Shown here piece by piece: positions 52,360-60,390 of a stretch of DNA of 64,000 nucleotides. The notes beneath the pieces were generated by a model. It saw only the letters and a list, made by a program, of their open reading frames with translations. It made no database searches and had not been told where the DNA came from. A program made the position numbers and the translations under genes. Source of the stretch: Microbacterium sp. 1S1 (GTDB lineage: Bacteria; Actinomycetota; Actinomycetes; Actinomycetales; Microbacteriaceae); NCBI RefSeq assembly GCF_008271365.1, contig NZ_CP043430.1, forward strand, positions 1,860,001 through 1,924,000, written 5' to 3'. Within the stretch, counting starts at the first letter, position 1, and the number at the start of each line of letters is the position of its first letter.

Positions 52360-53669
52360 CGCGGATCGGCGGCACCTGGCAGAACTGGGGTCGCTCCGCA
52401 TCGGTCCGCCCCGTCCGGGTCGAGCGCCCGCGGAGCCCGGAAGGGGTACAGCGGGCCGTGCGAGCGGCCGTGCGTCAGAACCTGACCATCAAGGCGGTCG
52501 GCGCCGGCCACAGCTTCACGGGGATCGCAGTGGCCCCCGGCGTCCTCCTGGAGCTCGACGACCTTCAGGGGCTCGTGTCCGCCGACGCAGCGAGCGGCCG
52601 CGTCACGCTGCTCGCGGGCACGAGGTTGCACCGCATCCCCGGTCTGCTCGCCCGCTATGGCCTCGCGATGGAGAACCTCGGCGACATCGACCGACAGTCC
52701 ATCGCCGGCGCGATCTCCACGGGCACGCACGGCACGGGCGCCGGTTTCGGCGGCCTCGCCACGCAGGTGGTCGGAGTGACCCTCATCACCGCGGACGGGG
52801 AGTTCCTCCGCATCGACGAAGCGCACAACCCGGAGCTGTTGCCGGCGGCCGCCGTGGGGCTCGGTGCTCTGGGCATCATCGTCGACGTGACGCTCCAGTG
52901 TGTGCCGACGTTCGTGATGCACGCGATCGACGAGCCGCTCCCCCTGGAAGAGGTCCTGGCCACGCTCGACGAGCGGGTCGCCGCGGCCGACCACTTCGAG
53001 TTCTACTGGTTCCCGCACACGGACGTCGCGCTCACCAAGCGGCAGTCGCGGCTTCCGGAGTCGACGCGACGCAAGCCCCTGCCGCTCGTCGGCCGATGGG
53101 TGGACGAGACCCTGCTCGCGAACGGTGTCTACCGCGTCGTCTGCGCGGCCGGACAGGCGGTTCCGGCCATCACTCCGCCGTTCAATCGGCTCGCCGTCCG
53201 GCTCACCGGCGACCGGGAATACACGGACCTGTCGAATCGCGTTCTCACCCAGAGCCGGACCGTGCGGTTCCGTGAGATGGAGTACGCGCTCCCGGCGACC
53301 GAAGCCGTTCCGGCGTTCCGCGCGCTGCAGGAGCTCATCGCGCAGCGCGGCTGGCGCATCGAGTTCCCCGTCGAGGTGCGCTTCGCGGCGGCGGACGACC
53401 GCTGGCTCTCGACAGCCCACGGGCGGCCGAGCGCTTACATCGCGGTCCACCGCTACTGGCGGGCGGATCCGACCGCGTACTTCGGAGAGGTGGAGGAGAT
53501 CATGCTCGCCCACGGCGGCCGACCGCACTGGGGCAAGCTGCACACGCTGACGCACGAGCGGTTGCGCGATCGCTACCCTCGCTTCGACGACTTCGTCGCA
53601 CTCCGCGACCGGCTCGACCCGGATCGCCGCTTCGGCAACCGCTATCTGGAGCGGGTTCTGGGACGCTGA
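52356..53669 (+). CDS. FAD-dependent sugar-lactone/alditol oxidase (ALO family)
   Basis: A 437-aa oxidase of the D-arabinono-1,4-lactone/L-gulonolactone/alditol oxidase family. FAD domain: IKAVGAGHSFTGIAVAPGVL, in which the His is the site of covalent FAD attachment in many members, then ISTGTHGTGAGFGGLATQVV. C-terminal ALO domain ends with RPHWGKLHTLT and DPDRRFGNRYL, diagnostic of the group. Substrate: a sugar lactone, polyol or 2-keto-sugar acid. GTGA coupling to the PLP enzyme implies a shared pathway. Confidence 0.9.
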   Translation: MTRIGGTWQNWGRSASVRPVRVERPRSPEGVQRAVRAAVRQNLTIKAVGAGHSFTGIAVAPGVLLELDDLQGLVSADAASGRVTLLAGTRLHRIPGLLARYGLAMENLGDIDRQSIAGAISTGTHGTGAGFGGLATQVVGVTLITADGEFLRIDEAHNPELLPAAAVGLGALGIIVDVTLQCVPTFVMHAIDEPLPLEEVLATLDERVAAADHFEFYWFPHTDVALTKRQSRLPESTRRKPLPLVGRWVDETLLANGVYRVVCAAGQAVPAITPPFNRLAVRLTGDREYTDLSNRVLTQSRTVRFREMEYALPATEAVPAFRALQELIAQRGWRIEFPVEVRFAAADDRWLSTAHGRPSAYIAVHRYWRADPTAYFGEVEEIMLAHGGRPHWGKLHTLTHERLRDRYPRFDDFVALRDRLDPDRRFGNRYLERVLGR

Positions 53670-53720
53670 TCCGGGTGCCCGCGGCGCGTGCGTCCTCAGT
53701 CCACGTGCAGGCACCGCATC

Positions 53721-53726
53721 TAGGAT
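53721..53726 (+). promoter_or_regulatory. -10 box of lemA-like gene
   Basis: TAGGAT, 30 nt before the ATG at 53757; the mRNA is therefore leadered with a GGGTGGGG-type purine run. Confidence 0.45.
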
Positions 53727-53756
53727 GAGAGAAACACGGGAAAGGGTGGGGCAGTG

Positions 53757-54323
53757 ATGGAATGGCTCGTGCCGGTACTGATCGTCGTCGGGGTGATCCT
53801 GCTCGTCGGCGTCTACCTCTGGGCGACGTACAACTCGCTGGTGCAGCTGAACGTCCGCGTGGACGAGGCCTGGAGCGGCATCACGGTCCAGCTCAAGCGC
53901 CGCGCCGACCTCATTCCCAACCTCATCGAGACGGTCAAGGGCTATGCCTCGCACGAGAAGGCCGTGTTCGAGAACGTCACCCGCGCCCGCGCCGAGACGC
54001 TCTCCGCCGGAAGCCCCGGTGAGGCAGGTATCGCGGAAGGGCACCTTCAGCAGGCGCTGCGAAGCCTCTTCGCTGTCGCCGAGGCGTACCCGCAGCTTCA
54101 AGCCAGTCAGAACTTCCTCCAGCTGCAGCAGGCGCTTGTCGACACCGAGGACAAGATCCAGGCAGCCCGGCGGTTCTACAACGGCGGTGTGCGGGAGCTG
54201 AACACCAAGATCAAGGTGTTCCCCAACAACCTGTTCGCCAAGGGCCTGGGGTTCACCGAGCGGGAGTTCTTCGAGGTCGCAGACAGCGGCGCCATCTCCG
54301 AGCCTCCCCGCGTGCAGTTCTGA
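53757..54323 (+). CDS. LemA-family membrane protein
   Basis: A 188-aa protein with one N-terminal membrane helix (VLIVVGVILLVGVYLWATYN) and a helical bundle (RVDEAWSGITVQLKRRADLI, then LLQLQQALVDTEDKIQAARR-type segment) typical of LemA. The role is unknown; it is often linked to envelope biology. GTG 53754 is an alternative start. The gene stands alone, with a convergent hairpin after it. Confidence 0.9.
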   Translation: MEWLVPVLIVVGVILLVGVYLWATYNSLVQLNVRVDEAWSGITVQLKRRADLIPNLIETVKGYASHEKAVFENVTRARAETLSAGSPGEAGIAEGHLQQALRSLFAVAEAYPQLQASQNFLQLQQALVDTEDKIQAARRFYNGGVRELNTKIKVFPNNLFAKGLGFTEREFFEVADSGAISEPPRVQF

Positions 54324-54330
54324 TCCCTCG

Positions 54331-54350
54331 CCCTCACCACACGGTGAGGG
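54331..54350. terminator. Hairpin between lemA-like gene and the membrane-anchored unknown
   Basis: A perfect 8-bp stem CCCTCACC / GGTGAGGG with ACAC loop. It overlaps the stop codon of the minus-strand gene (54334) and follows the lemA stop by 7 nt, so it serves both convergent genes. Confidence 0.6.
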
Positions 54351-55230
54351 CGAGTTCGTCTGTGCCGACCTCGACGGTCCCCCGCACGCTCCACGCCGTG
54401 TTCCGGTACGTGACCGTGCGGGCCTGTCCGTCGTGTCCGACGCCCGTCACGGTCGCCTCGAGGATGCCATCGTGCGCGGTGAACGCCACCGGGTCGAGGG
54501 CCACGGCGGGATACCGTTCCACCCGGAAGGCCACGTCGGAGACCTCCCGGAGCTCGGTGCCCCAGGGGATCCGGATGCCGCAGTTCTCCGGAACCTCGCT
54601 GCCACCGGCGGTGCAGGTCTGCAGATAGTCTTCGAGCTGCGCCTGCGCGGCATCGGTCGCGGCGGGGCGGAGCTCGGCTGTCACCTTCGCCGCTGCTGAC
54701 CCGCCGGGCAGGACGACGACCTCGGCCGCGCCGGTGAGCAACGTCGCCGGTGCGGCGGCCACCGGATACACGGCGGGCAGCAGCGCGATCTCCTCCGCCG
54801 CCGGGACGACGGACTCTCCGACCCGCACCCCCGAGCCGATCGTGGTCGTGACGGTGAGCGCCCCGAGCCCGGAGTCGTCGACGGCCCACCGGCCGCTCTC
54901 GCGCGTCAGGGTGAGACGCCCCTCGTAGTCCGCGCCGTCCAACCGGAAGGACACGGTCGCCGTCGTGTCGCCGTCGCGGTCGCGCACGCCCGTCACCTCT
55001 GCGCCCTCAAGTGTCGACGTCGCTCCGGCGAAGGCGGTGAGGGCCGTCTCGGACACCGGGGCCCCCGTGGCCACGACCGCCTCCGGGTCGCCGGACTCCA
55101 GCGCACGGAGGTAACCCTCCGCCGCGTCCTCGGCGGAGGGGGAGTCCATCACGACGCCCCACCACACCGCTCCGGCGATCGCCAGGATCGCGACGAGCCC
55201 GCTCAGAAGCCACCATCGGCGTCGCTTCAC
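54334..55230 (-). CDS. Membrane-anchored protein of unknown function, coupled to YcaQ-like glycosylase
   Basis: A 298-aa protein with one N-terminal helix (WWLLSGLVAILAIAGAVWWG) after a basic KRRR start. Residues ~30-298 are extracellular, with two to three beta-sandwich-like repeats rich in Thr, Val and Gly (TVSFRLDGADYEGRLTLTRE, TVTYRNTAWSVRGTVEV). A Cys pair (QTC...ENC, ~205-218) may form a disulfide. No enzyme motif is seen. Its GTG overlaps the stop of the YcaQ-like gene (GTGA), so the two are co-expressed, yet the proteins act in different compartments. Confidence 0.8.
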   Translation of the reverse strand: MKRRRWWLLSGLVAILAIAGAVWWGVVMDSPSAEDAAEGYLRALESGDPEAVVATGAPVSETALTAFAGATSTLEGAEVTGVRDRDGDTTATVSFRLDGADYEGRLTLTRESGRWAVDDSGLGALTVTTTIGSGVRVGESVVPAAEEIALLPAVYPVAAAPATLLTGAAEVVVLPGGSAAAKVTAELRPAATDAAQAQLEDYLQTCTAGGSEVPENCGIRIPWGTELREVSDVAFRVERYPAVALDPVAFTAHDGILEATVTGVGHDGQARTVTYRNTAWSVRGTVEVGTDELALTVW

Positions 55231-56486
55231 GCGGCGCCCTCCCGGATGTGCACGTGACGTCGCACCGCACCCGGCGCGGCCGAGGAGAGGGCGGCGTGCA
55301 GCGCTGCGGTCGCGTCGCCCCATCCCGAGACCGAGACCTGGGCGAGACCCTGCCAGCCCGCGGCGAGCAGGAGCTCCGTCGCGATCGCCTCGGCGTCTCC
55401 CGGGCGAGCCTGCGGCTCCCACCAGGCCGACTGCACCTGGAGAGTCGAGGAGCCGCGATCGGCCTTGAGGTCGACCCGGGCGACGATCCGATCGCCGACC
55501 AGCACGGGGAGCGAGTAGTAGCCGTAGCGCCGCTTCGCGGCCGGGACGTAGATCTCGATCCGGTAGTCCAGCTCGAACGCCCGCAGTGCGCGATCCCGGA
55601 ACCACACGACGGGATCGAAGGGGGTCAGCAGGGCGGCGGCCTCGACCCGGCGCGGGAGTACCGCATCGCGATGCCGCCAGGCGGGGAGGGGGCGGCCGCC
55701 GCGTTCCCACCCGCGGACGGCGACCGGCTGCAGTTCGCCGGCGTCGACGAGATCGTCGATGGCCCCGGTCACCGCGGCGCGGTCGCGAAGACGGTAGTAG
55801 TCCGCGAGGTCCGCCGCCGTGGCGACGCCACTGGATCGCGCGGCACGCCGGACGAGCTCACCGATCGCCTCCGCGCGGGGCACCTCGCGGGAACGGACGT
55901 CGTCGGGGATCACCTGCTCGGCGAGGGCGTACGTGCGTTCGAATCCGCGGCGCCCGCTCACCGCGACGTCGCCCGTGCGCCACAGGTGCTCCAGGGCGAG
56001 CTTGACCTCATCCCAGTCCCACCACGTGCCGCGCTCGCGAGGGGCGTCGGCGCGGAGGTCGACGGGACGGAGAGGGCCGCGGGCACGGAGCTCGTCCTGC
56101 ACCCACTGCACCGTCCGCGCGTTGGTGCGGAGCCAGGAGTCCTCCGCGGACCAGCGCCGCCGGAAGTCGTCCATGCGGAACCGCCACAACGGCCAGTCCT
56201 CGACCGGAATGAAGGTCGCCTCGTGCGCGAGGTACTCGACGTAGTGCGTCGTCCGGGAGAGGAAGAGACGATCCAGGAGCGCCGGATCGTACGCACCGAG
56301 CCGGGAGAAGAGGGGGAGGTAGTGCGACCGCGCGAACACGTTGACCGAGTCGATCTGCAGGACGCCGAGACGATCCATCACGCGGTGGAGGTGGCGCCCC
56401 GACACGGTCGCGGGACGGGCGCGGGTGAAACCCTGGGCGGCGAGGGCGATCCGTCGCGCCTGGGCGGGACTGAGGGAGTCGGTCAC
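55227..56486 (-). CDS. ycaQ: YcaQ/AlkX-like winged-helix DNA glycosylase
   Basis: A 419-aa HTH_42-family protein of the YcaQ (AlkX) type, a glycosylase that unhooks interstrand crosslinks. The catalytic-region motif reads LQIDSVNVFARSHYLPLFSR (~45-65) with QxD, which distinguishes AlkX from the QxQ of AlkZ. It is followed by YLAHEATFIPVEDWPLWRFR and LLTPFDPVVWFRDRALRAFE, both conserved in YcaQ. GTG 56486 follows TACGCT by 6 nt. It differs from the AlkZ-like protein at 8629, so the organism carries both subtypes. Activity is inferred from family. Confidence 0.88.
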   Translation of the reverse strand: MTDSLSPAQARRIALAAQGFTRARPATVSGRHLHRVMDRLGVLQIDSVNVFARSHYLPLFSRLGAYDPALLDRLFLSRTTHYVEYLAHEATFIPVEDWPLWRFRMDDFRRRWSAEDSWLRTNARTVQWVQDELRARGPLRPVDLRADAPRERGTWWDWDEVKLALEHLWRTGDVAVSGRRGFERTYALAEQVIPDDVRSREVPRAEAIGELVRRAARSSGVATAADLADYYRLRDRAAVTGAIDDLVDAGELQPVAVRGWERGGRPLPAWRHRDAVLPRRVEAAALLTPFDPVVWFRDRALRAFELDYRIEIYVPAAKRRYGYYSLPVLVGDRIVARVDLKADRGSSTLQVQSAWWEPQARPGDAEAIATELLLAAGWQGLAQVSVSGWGDATAALHAALSSAAPGAVRRHVHIREGAA

Positions 56487-56492
56487 GCCGCC

Positions 56493-56498
56493 AGCGTA
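56493..56498 (-). promoter_or_regulatory. -10 box of ycaQ-like gene (leaderless)
   Basis: TACGCT on the minus strand, 6 nt before the GTG at 56486. Confidence 0.55.
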
Positions 56499-56559
56499 TC
56501 CCCGGTATCGGACATCGTGGCCGCGCGCAAGATACGTCGAACGGCATACGGCATCACCG

Positions 56560-56565
56560 TAGACT
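56560..56565 (+). promoter_or_regulatory. -10 box of AI-2E family transporter (leaderless)
   Basis: TAGACT, then GAGGCG and the ATG at 56572. Confidence 0.55.
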
Positions 56566-56571
56566 GAGGCG

Positions 56572-57768
56572 ATGAGCGAGGACCAGCGACCCCGGCTGCG
56601 CGACCTGTTCCGTTCGCGCCCCGTGGTGACCGACCGGACCGTGACCACCGAGGCCGACGAGGCGGTGCCGCTGCCGCTGCGCATCACGGCGAGCTACGCC
56701 TGGCGCCTGCTCCTCATCGCGGCGGCCATCGGGGTGTTCATCTGGCTGGTCATGCTGCTCAAGCTTCTGGTCATCCCACTCATGGTCGGCATCCTCATCA
56801 CGGCGCTGCTGTGGCCCGCCTTCTCGTGGATGCTGCGCCACGGTTTCCCGCGGTGGCTCGCGATCGCGGTGTCCCTGATCGGCACGATCGCCATCGTCAC
56901 GGGCCTCATGTGGCTCGTCGTCTGGCAGGTGCGGGCCCAGCTCCCGGACGTGCAGCAGCGCACGGCCGAGGCCTTCGACCAGTTCCAGGTGTGGCTCCAT
57001 GACGGTCCGCTGAACCTCTCGGACACCCAGATCGCCGACTACCTGCAGCAGGGCCTCGACTTCATCAGTGAGCAGGCCCAGGTCCTGTGGACGGGCGCCC
57101 TCGCGATCGGGACGACCGTCGGGCACGTCGCCACGGGCGCGCTGCTGTCGCTGTTCATCCTCATCTGCCTCCTCGCCGACGGTGCCGGCATCTGGCGCTG
57201 GACGCTGCGGATCTTCCCCCGCAAGGCCCGTCCGGCCGTCGACGGCGCCGCGCGCAACGGCTGGACCACGATCGTCAACTACGCCAGGACGCAACTCTTC
57301 GTGGCGACCATCGACGCGATCGGCATCGGCCTCGGTGCGTTCCTGCTCCAGGTCCCGCTCGCCCTGCCCGTCGCGGTCCTCGTGTTCCTCGGCTCGTTCA
57401 TCCCCATCGTCGGTGCCGTCGTCACCGGAGCCGTCGCGGTCTTCCTCGCACTCGTCTACAACGGTCCCTGGATCGCGCTGTGGATGCTCGTCGTCGTGCT
57501 CGCCGTCCAGCAGATCGAGGGGCACATCCTGCAGCCGCTGCTCATGGGCTCGGCCGTGAAGGTGCACCCGCTCGCCGTCGTCCTCGTGGTCGCGGGCGGC
57601 GCGATGATCGCGGGCATCCCCGGCGCCCTCTTCGCCGTCCCGCTGGCCGCGTTCGTGAACGTCGCCGCGGTGACCATCAGCTCGGGCTCCTGGCGCACCG
57701 GCGTCGGGCCGAGCGGAGACCTGATCTGGAGCACAGTTCCGCGCGAGCGGAGACGGAGGAGTCAATGA
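56572..57768 (+). CDS. AI-2E family transporter (PerM/YdiK-like)
   Basis: A 398-aa membrane protein with ~8 helices. The arrangement (two N-terminal helices with LLKLLVIPLMVGILITALLW, a soluble amphipathic segment ~110-190, and the C-terminal QQIEGHILQPLLMGSAVKVH with PxxxG) is diagnostic of the AI-2E/PerM family. Members export or leak small solutes; the substrate is unknown and need not be AI-2. Leaderless ATG. Its stop overlaps ilvA (ATGA), an unusual partner. Confidence 0.9.
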   Translation: MSEDQRPRLRDLFRSRPVVTDRTVTTEADEAVPLPLRITASYAWRLLLIAAAIGVFIWLVMLLKLLVIPLMVGILITALLWPAFSWMLRHGFPRWLAIAVSLIGTIAIVTGLMWLVVWQVRAQLPDVQQRTAEAFDQFQVWLHDGPLNLSDTQIADYLQQGLDFISEQAQVLWTGALAIGTTVGHVATGALLSLFILICLLADGAGIWRWTLRIFPRKARPAVDGAARNGWTTIVNYARTQLFVATIDAIGIGLGAFLLQVPLALPVAVLVFLGSFIPIVGAVVTGAVAVFLALVYNGPWIALWMLVVVLAVQQIEGHILQPLLMGSAVKVHPLAVVLVVAGGAMIAGIPGALFAVPLAAFVNVAAVTISSGSWRTGVGPSGDLIWSTVPRERRRRSQ

Positions 57769-58994
57769 GCGCAGTCCCCAGCCTGACCGAGTTCCAGGAC
57801 GCGGCTCGAAGTCTGGCTGAGGTGATCTCGCACACCCCGACACTGCCCTCCCGAGCGCTGTCCGACGCCCTCGGCGCCCCCGTGCTGCTGAAGATGGAGA
57901 ACCTGCAGCGCACGGGATCCTTCAAGATCCGCGGCGCCGCCTACCGGCTGTCCCGGCTCAGTGCGGAGGAACGCGCCCGCGGTGTCGTGGCGGCGTCGGC
58001 AGGCAACCATGCGCAGGGGGTGGCCCTCGCCGCGCAGGCGCTCGGCATCCCGGCCACGATCTTCATGCCGCTGGGCGTGCCGGTGCCCAAGCTGCTCGCC
58101 ACGAGAGGCTACGGTGCCGAGGTGGTGCTCGAAGGTGAGACCGTGGCGACATCGCTCCGCCTCGCCGCCGAGTTCTCCGAGCGGACCGGCGCCGTGCTGA
58201 TCCACCCGTTCGACCACCGCGACATCGTCATCGGGCAGGGGACCCTCGGGTTGGAGCTGCTGGAGGACGCACCGGAGATCGACACCGTCGTCCTCGGCAT
58301 CGGCGGCGGTGGTCTCATCGCCGGGGTTGCCGCCGCGGTCAAGGCCAAGGCCGCCGAGCTCGGCCGCACCATCCGGGTGATCGGCGTGCAGGCCGAGAAC
58401 GCAGCCGCGGTGCCGCCGTCGCTGGCGGCCGGGGAGCCCGTCGACATCGTGACGCGGCCGACCATCGCGGACGGCATCCTCGTGGCTCGGCCGGGTGCCG
58501 TGCCGTTCGAGATCATCAAGGATCTCGTCGACGAGGTCGTCACGGTGTCCGACGACGACCTCGCCCGGGCGATGCTGGTGCTCCTGGAGCAGGCGAAGGT
58601 CGTGGTCGAGCCTGCCGGAGCCGCCGGTGTCGCCGCCATCCTCTCCGGCCGCGTGACGGCGACCGGCACGACGATGGCCGTGCTGTCGGGCGGCAACATC
58701 GACCCGCTGCTGCTGCAGCGCGTGGTCTCCCACGGCCTTGCCGCCTCCGGCCGCTACCTGACGATCCGCATCCCGCTGCCCGATCGCCCGGGTCAGCTCG
58801 CACGGGTGTCCGAGCTCATCGCCGAAGCGGGGGCGAACGTCATCGAAGCGATGCACACCCGCCACGGCCACGGGCTGCAGATCAGCGAGGTCATCCTGGA
58901 GCTCAGCGTCGAGACCCGCGGCGCCGAGCATTCGGACCACACGCTCGACACCCTTCGTCGCGCCGGCTTCACGCCCATCGTGGTCCCGGACTGA
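57765..58994 (+). CDS. ilvA: Threonine ammonia-lyase (threonine deaminase)
   Basis: A 409-aa PLP enzyme that converts threonine to 2-oxobutanoate and ammonia, feeding isoleucine synthesis or threonine breakdown. The cofactor Lys lies in RTGSFKIRGAAYRL (~54). The phosphate loop is VVLGIGGGGLIAGVAAAVKA. A single C-terminal ACT domain (~330-409, RYLTIRIPLPDRPGQLARVS) gives allosteric control. SD GGAGGA; coupled to the AI-2E-family gene. A strong terminator follows. Confidence 0.95.
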   Translation: MSAVPSLTEFQDAARSLAEVISHTPTLPSRALSDALGAPVLLKMENLQRTGSFKIRGAAYRLSRLSAEERARGVVAASAGNHAQGVALAAQALGIPATIFMPLGVPVPKLLATRGYGAEVVLEGETVATSLRLAAEFSERTGAVLIHPFDHRDIVIGQGTLGLELLEDAPEIDTVVLGIGGGGLIAGVAAAVKAKAAELGRTIRVIGVQAENAAAVPPSLAAGEPVDIVTRPTIADGILVARPGAVPFEIIKDLVDEVVTVSDDDLARAMLVLLEQAKVVVEPAGAAGVAAILSGRVTATGTTMAVLSGGNIDPLLLQRVVSHGLAASGRYLTIRIPLPDRPGQLARVSELIAEAGANVIEAMHTRHGHGLQISEVILELSVETRGAEHSDHTLDTLRRAGFTPIVVPD

Positions 58995-59008
58995 CCCCAC
59001 CCGACACG

Positions 59009-59045
59009 ACGCACCCCCTCGACCATGGCGGCCGAGGGGGTGCGT
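59009..59045. terminator. Bidirectional terminator between ilvA and greA
   Basis: A perfect 13-bp stem ACGCACCCCCTCG / CGAGGGGGTGCGT (59009-59021, 59033-59045) with an 11-nt loop lies between convergent stops. Confidence 0.75.
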
Positions 59046-59063
59046 TCTCCCGTTCCGGGAGGA

Positions 59064-59552
59064 TCAGCCCGTGTAGGTCTCGACCTTCACGATCTCGACG
59101 CTGATGGAGCGGCCGTTCGGCGCCTCGTACGAGGAGGAGTCGCCGACCTTCAGGCCGAGGATCGCCTTGCCGAGTGGGCTGGCCTCGCTGTAGACGTCGA
59201 GGTCGCTGCCGGCCGCGATCTCGCGGCTGCCGAGGAGGAAGACCTCCTCGCCGCCCGCGACGATCGCGGTGACGACCGTGCCCGGCTCGACGATGCCGCG
59301 GCTGGCGGGGGCTTCGCCGACCTTCGCCGTCTTCAGGAGCGCCTCCAGCGTGCGGATGCGCGCCTCCTGCTTGCCCTGCTCGTCCTTCGCCGCGTGGTAA
59401 CCGCCGTTCTCCTTGAGGTCGCCCTCCTCGCGGGCCGCCTCGATGCGCTTGGCGATCTCGTCGCGGCCGACGGTGGAGAGGTGCTCCAGCTCGGCGACGA
59501 GCCGGTCATAGGCTTCCTGCGTGAGGAAGGGGACCTGAGCATCGGTGGACAT
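59064..59552 (-). CDS. greA: Transcription elongation factor GreA
   Basis: A 162-aa factor that enters the RNA polymerase channel and stimulates cleavage of backtracked RNA. The N-terminal coiled coil contains ARIRTLEALLKTAKVGEAPA, and the acidic tip is in IEAAREEGDLKENGGYHAAK with the catalytic Asp/Glu. The C-terminal FKBP-like domain includes ILGLKVGDSSSYEAPNGRSI. SD AGAAGGAG. It is followed by DUF4307 gene order seen in actinobacteria. Confidence 0.97.
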   Translation of the reverse strand: MSTDAQVPFLTQEAYDRLVAELEHLSTVGRDEIAKRIEAAREEGDLKENGGYHAAKDEQGKQEARIRTLEALLKTAKVGEAPASRGIVEPGTVVTAIVAGGEEVFLLGSREIAAGSDLDVYSEASPLGKAILGLKVGDSSSYEAPNGRSISVEIVKVETYTG

Positions 59553-59605
59553 GACGAAGCTCCTTCTATCGGGATCCCGCCGAGATGCCGCGGGGGATAT
59601 GCCAA

Positions 59606-59632
59606 GACGCCCCGGCGCGGTGCCGGGGCGTC
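59606..59632 (-). terminator. Hairpin after the DUF4307 gene
   Basis: A perfect 11-bp stem GACGCCCCGGC / GCCGGGGCGTC with a 5-nt loop lies between DUF4307 and greA on the minus strand. Confidence 0.65.
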
Positions 59633-59649
59633 GTCTGTCTGCGACAAGT

Positions 59650-60036
59650 CTAGGCGACCCAGCAGGTGTTCACCAAACCTGTCGTGGCCTCCGCGACGGT
59701 CGGGATGCGCTCCGCGCGTTCGAGCGAGTGGGCGTCTCCGGCCGGGATCTCCACGACCTTCCAGCCCACGACGCCGAACTCCTCGTCGAGGGCCTCGAGC
59801 ACGCACACGACGTCCTTGCCCTGGACACCGGTCACCTGGAAGCGCACGTCCACGGCGTGTTCGTCCACGAGCTCGAACCCCAGGTCGTCGGCGTCGACCG
59901 AACTCAGGGACTGACTCACGGTGGACCAGGCGAGGGCGGCGAGGAGGAGCAGGGCGACGGCCCCGGCGAGGACCCACGGCCACCGACGCCGGTGGGTGCG
60001 GCCATAGCGTTCGTCGAGCTGGCGGGCGGTCGTCAC
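59650..60036 (-). CDS. DUF4307 membrane-anchored protein
   Basis: A 128-aa protein of the DUF4307 family, found next to greA in many actinobacteria. A basic N-terminus (RYGRTHRRRWPW) precedes one membrane helix (WVLAGAVALLLLAALAWSTV, ~21-40). The outer domain has VDVRFQVTGVQGKDVVCVLE and a C-terminal Cys (LVNTCWVA), perhaps a disulfide. Function unknown. GTG start; no clear -10 box at the leaderless distance. Confidence 0.85.
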   Translation of the reverse strand: MTTARQLDERYGRTHRRRWPWVLAGAVALLLLAALAWSTVSQSLSSVDADDLGFELVDEHAVDVRFQVTGVQGKDVVCVLEALDEEFGVVGWKVVEIPAGDAHSLERAERIPTVAEATTGLVNTCWVA

Positions 60037-60104
60037 AGGCAGGGTCTTCCGGTCGTTAGGCTGGTGATACCAGGTTATGCGACCTGCGTACGAAAGGCCG
60101 ATTC

Positions 60105-60383
60105 ATGCGCTTCCTCTCCGAGACTCCGATGCCGACGCCGTCGATGACGGTGGCTCCGGAGTCGGTCACGCCGGGTTTCGCCGGCTTCGCGGTGATCGTC
60201 ATCGTGCTCGTCGCCGTGATCCTGCTGATCTGGGACATGAACCGCCGGATCCGGCGGGTGCGATACCGCGAGGAGGTGCGCGAGGAGCTCGACGCGGAAG
60301 AGGCCGCGCGCGCCGCCGAGAGCGCTGCAGACGACGGCCGCACCGCACCGGATGCGCCGGACGAGGAGCCGCGCGAGCGCTGA
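60105..60383 (+). CDS. Small single-pass membrane protein
   Basis: A 92-aa protein. Helix FAGFAVIVIVLVAVILLIWD (~25-44) is followed by a basic patch (MNRRIRRVRYREEVREEL) and an acidic, Ala-rich tail. This is consistent with a regulatory or assembly protein of the envelope, but no named family is recognised. Convergent with hemolysin III; it lies divergent from DUF4307. Confidence 0.75.
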   Translation: MRFLSETPMPTPSMTVAPESVTPGFAGFAVIVIVLVAVILLIWDMNRRIRRVRYREEVREELDAEEAARAAESAADDGRTAPDAPDEEPRER

Positions 60384-60390
60384 CCCGTGC

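Noticed and set aside
56572..57768. Autoinducer-2 export
   Set aside because: Family name only; no quorum-sensing genes are nearby.
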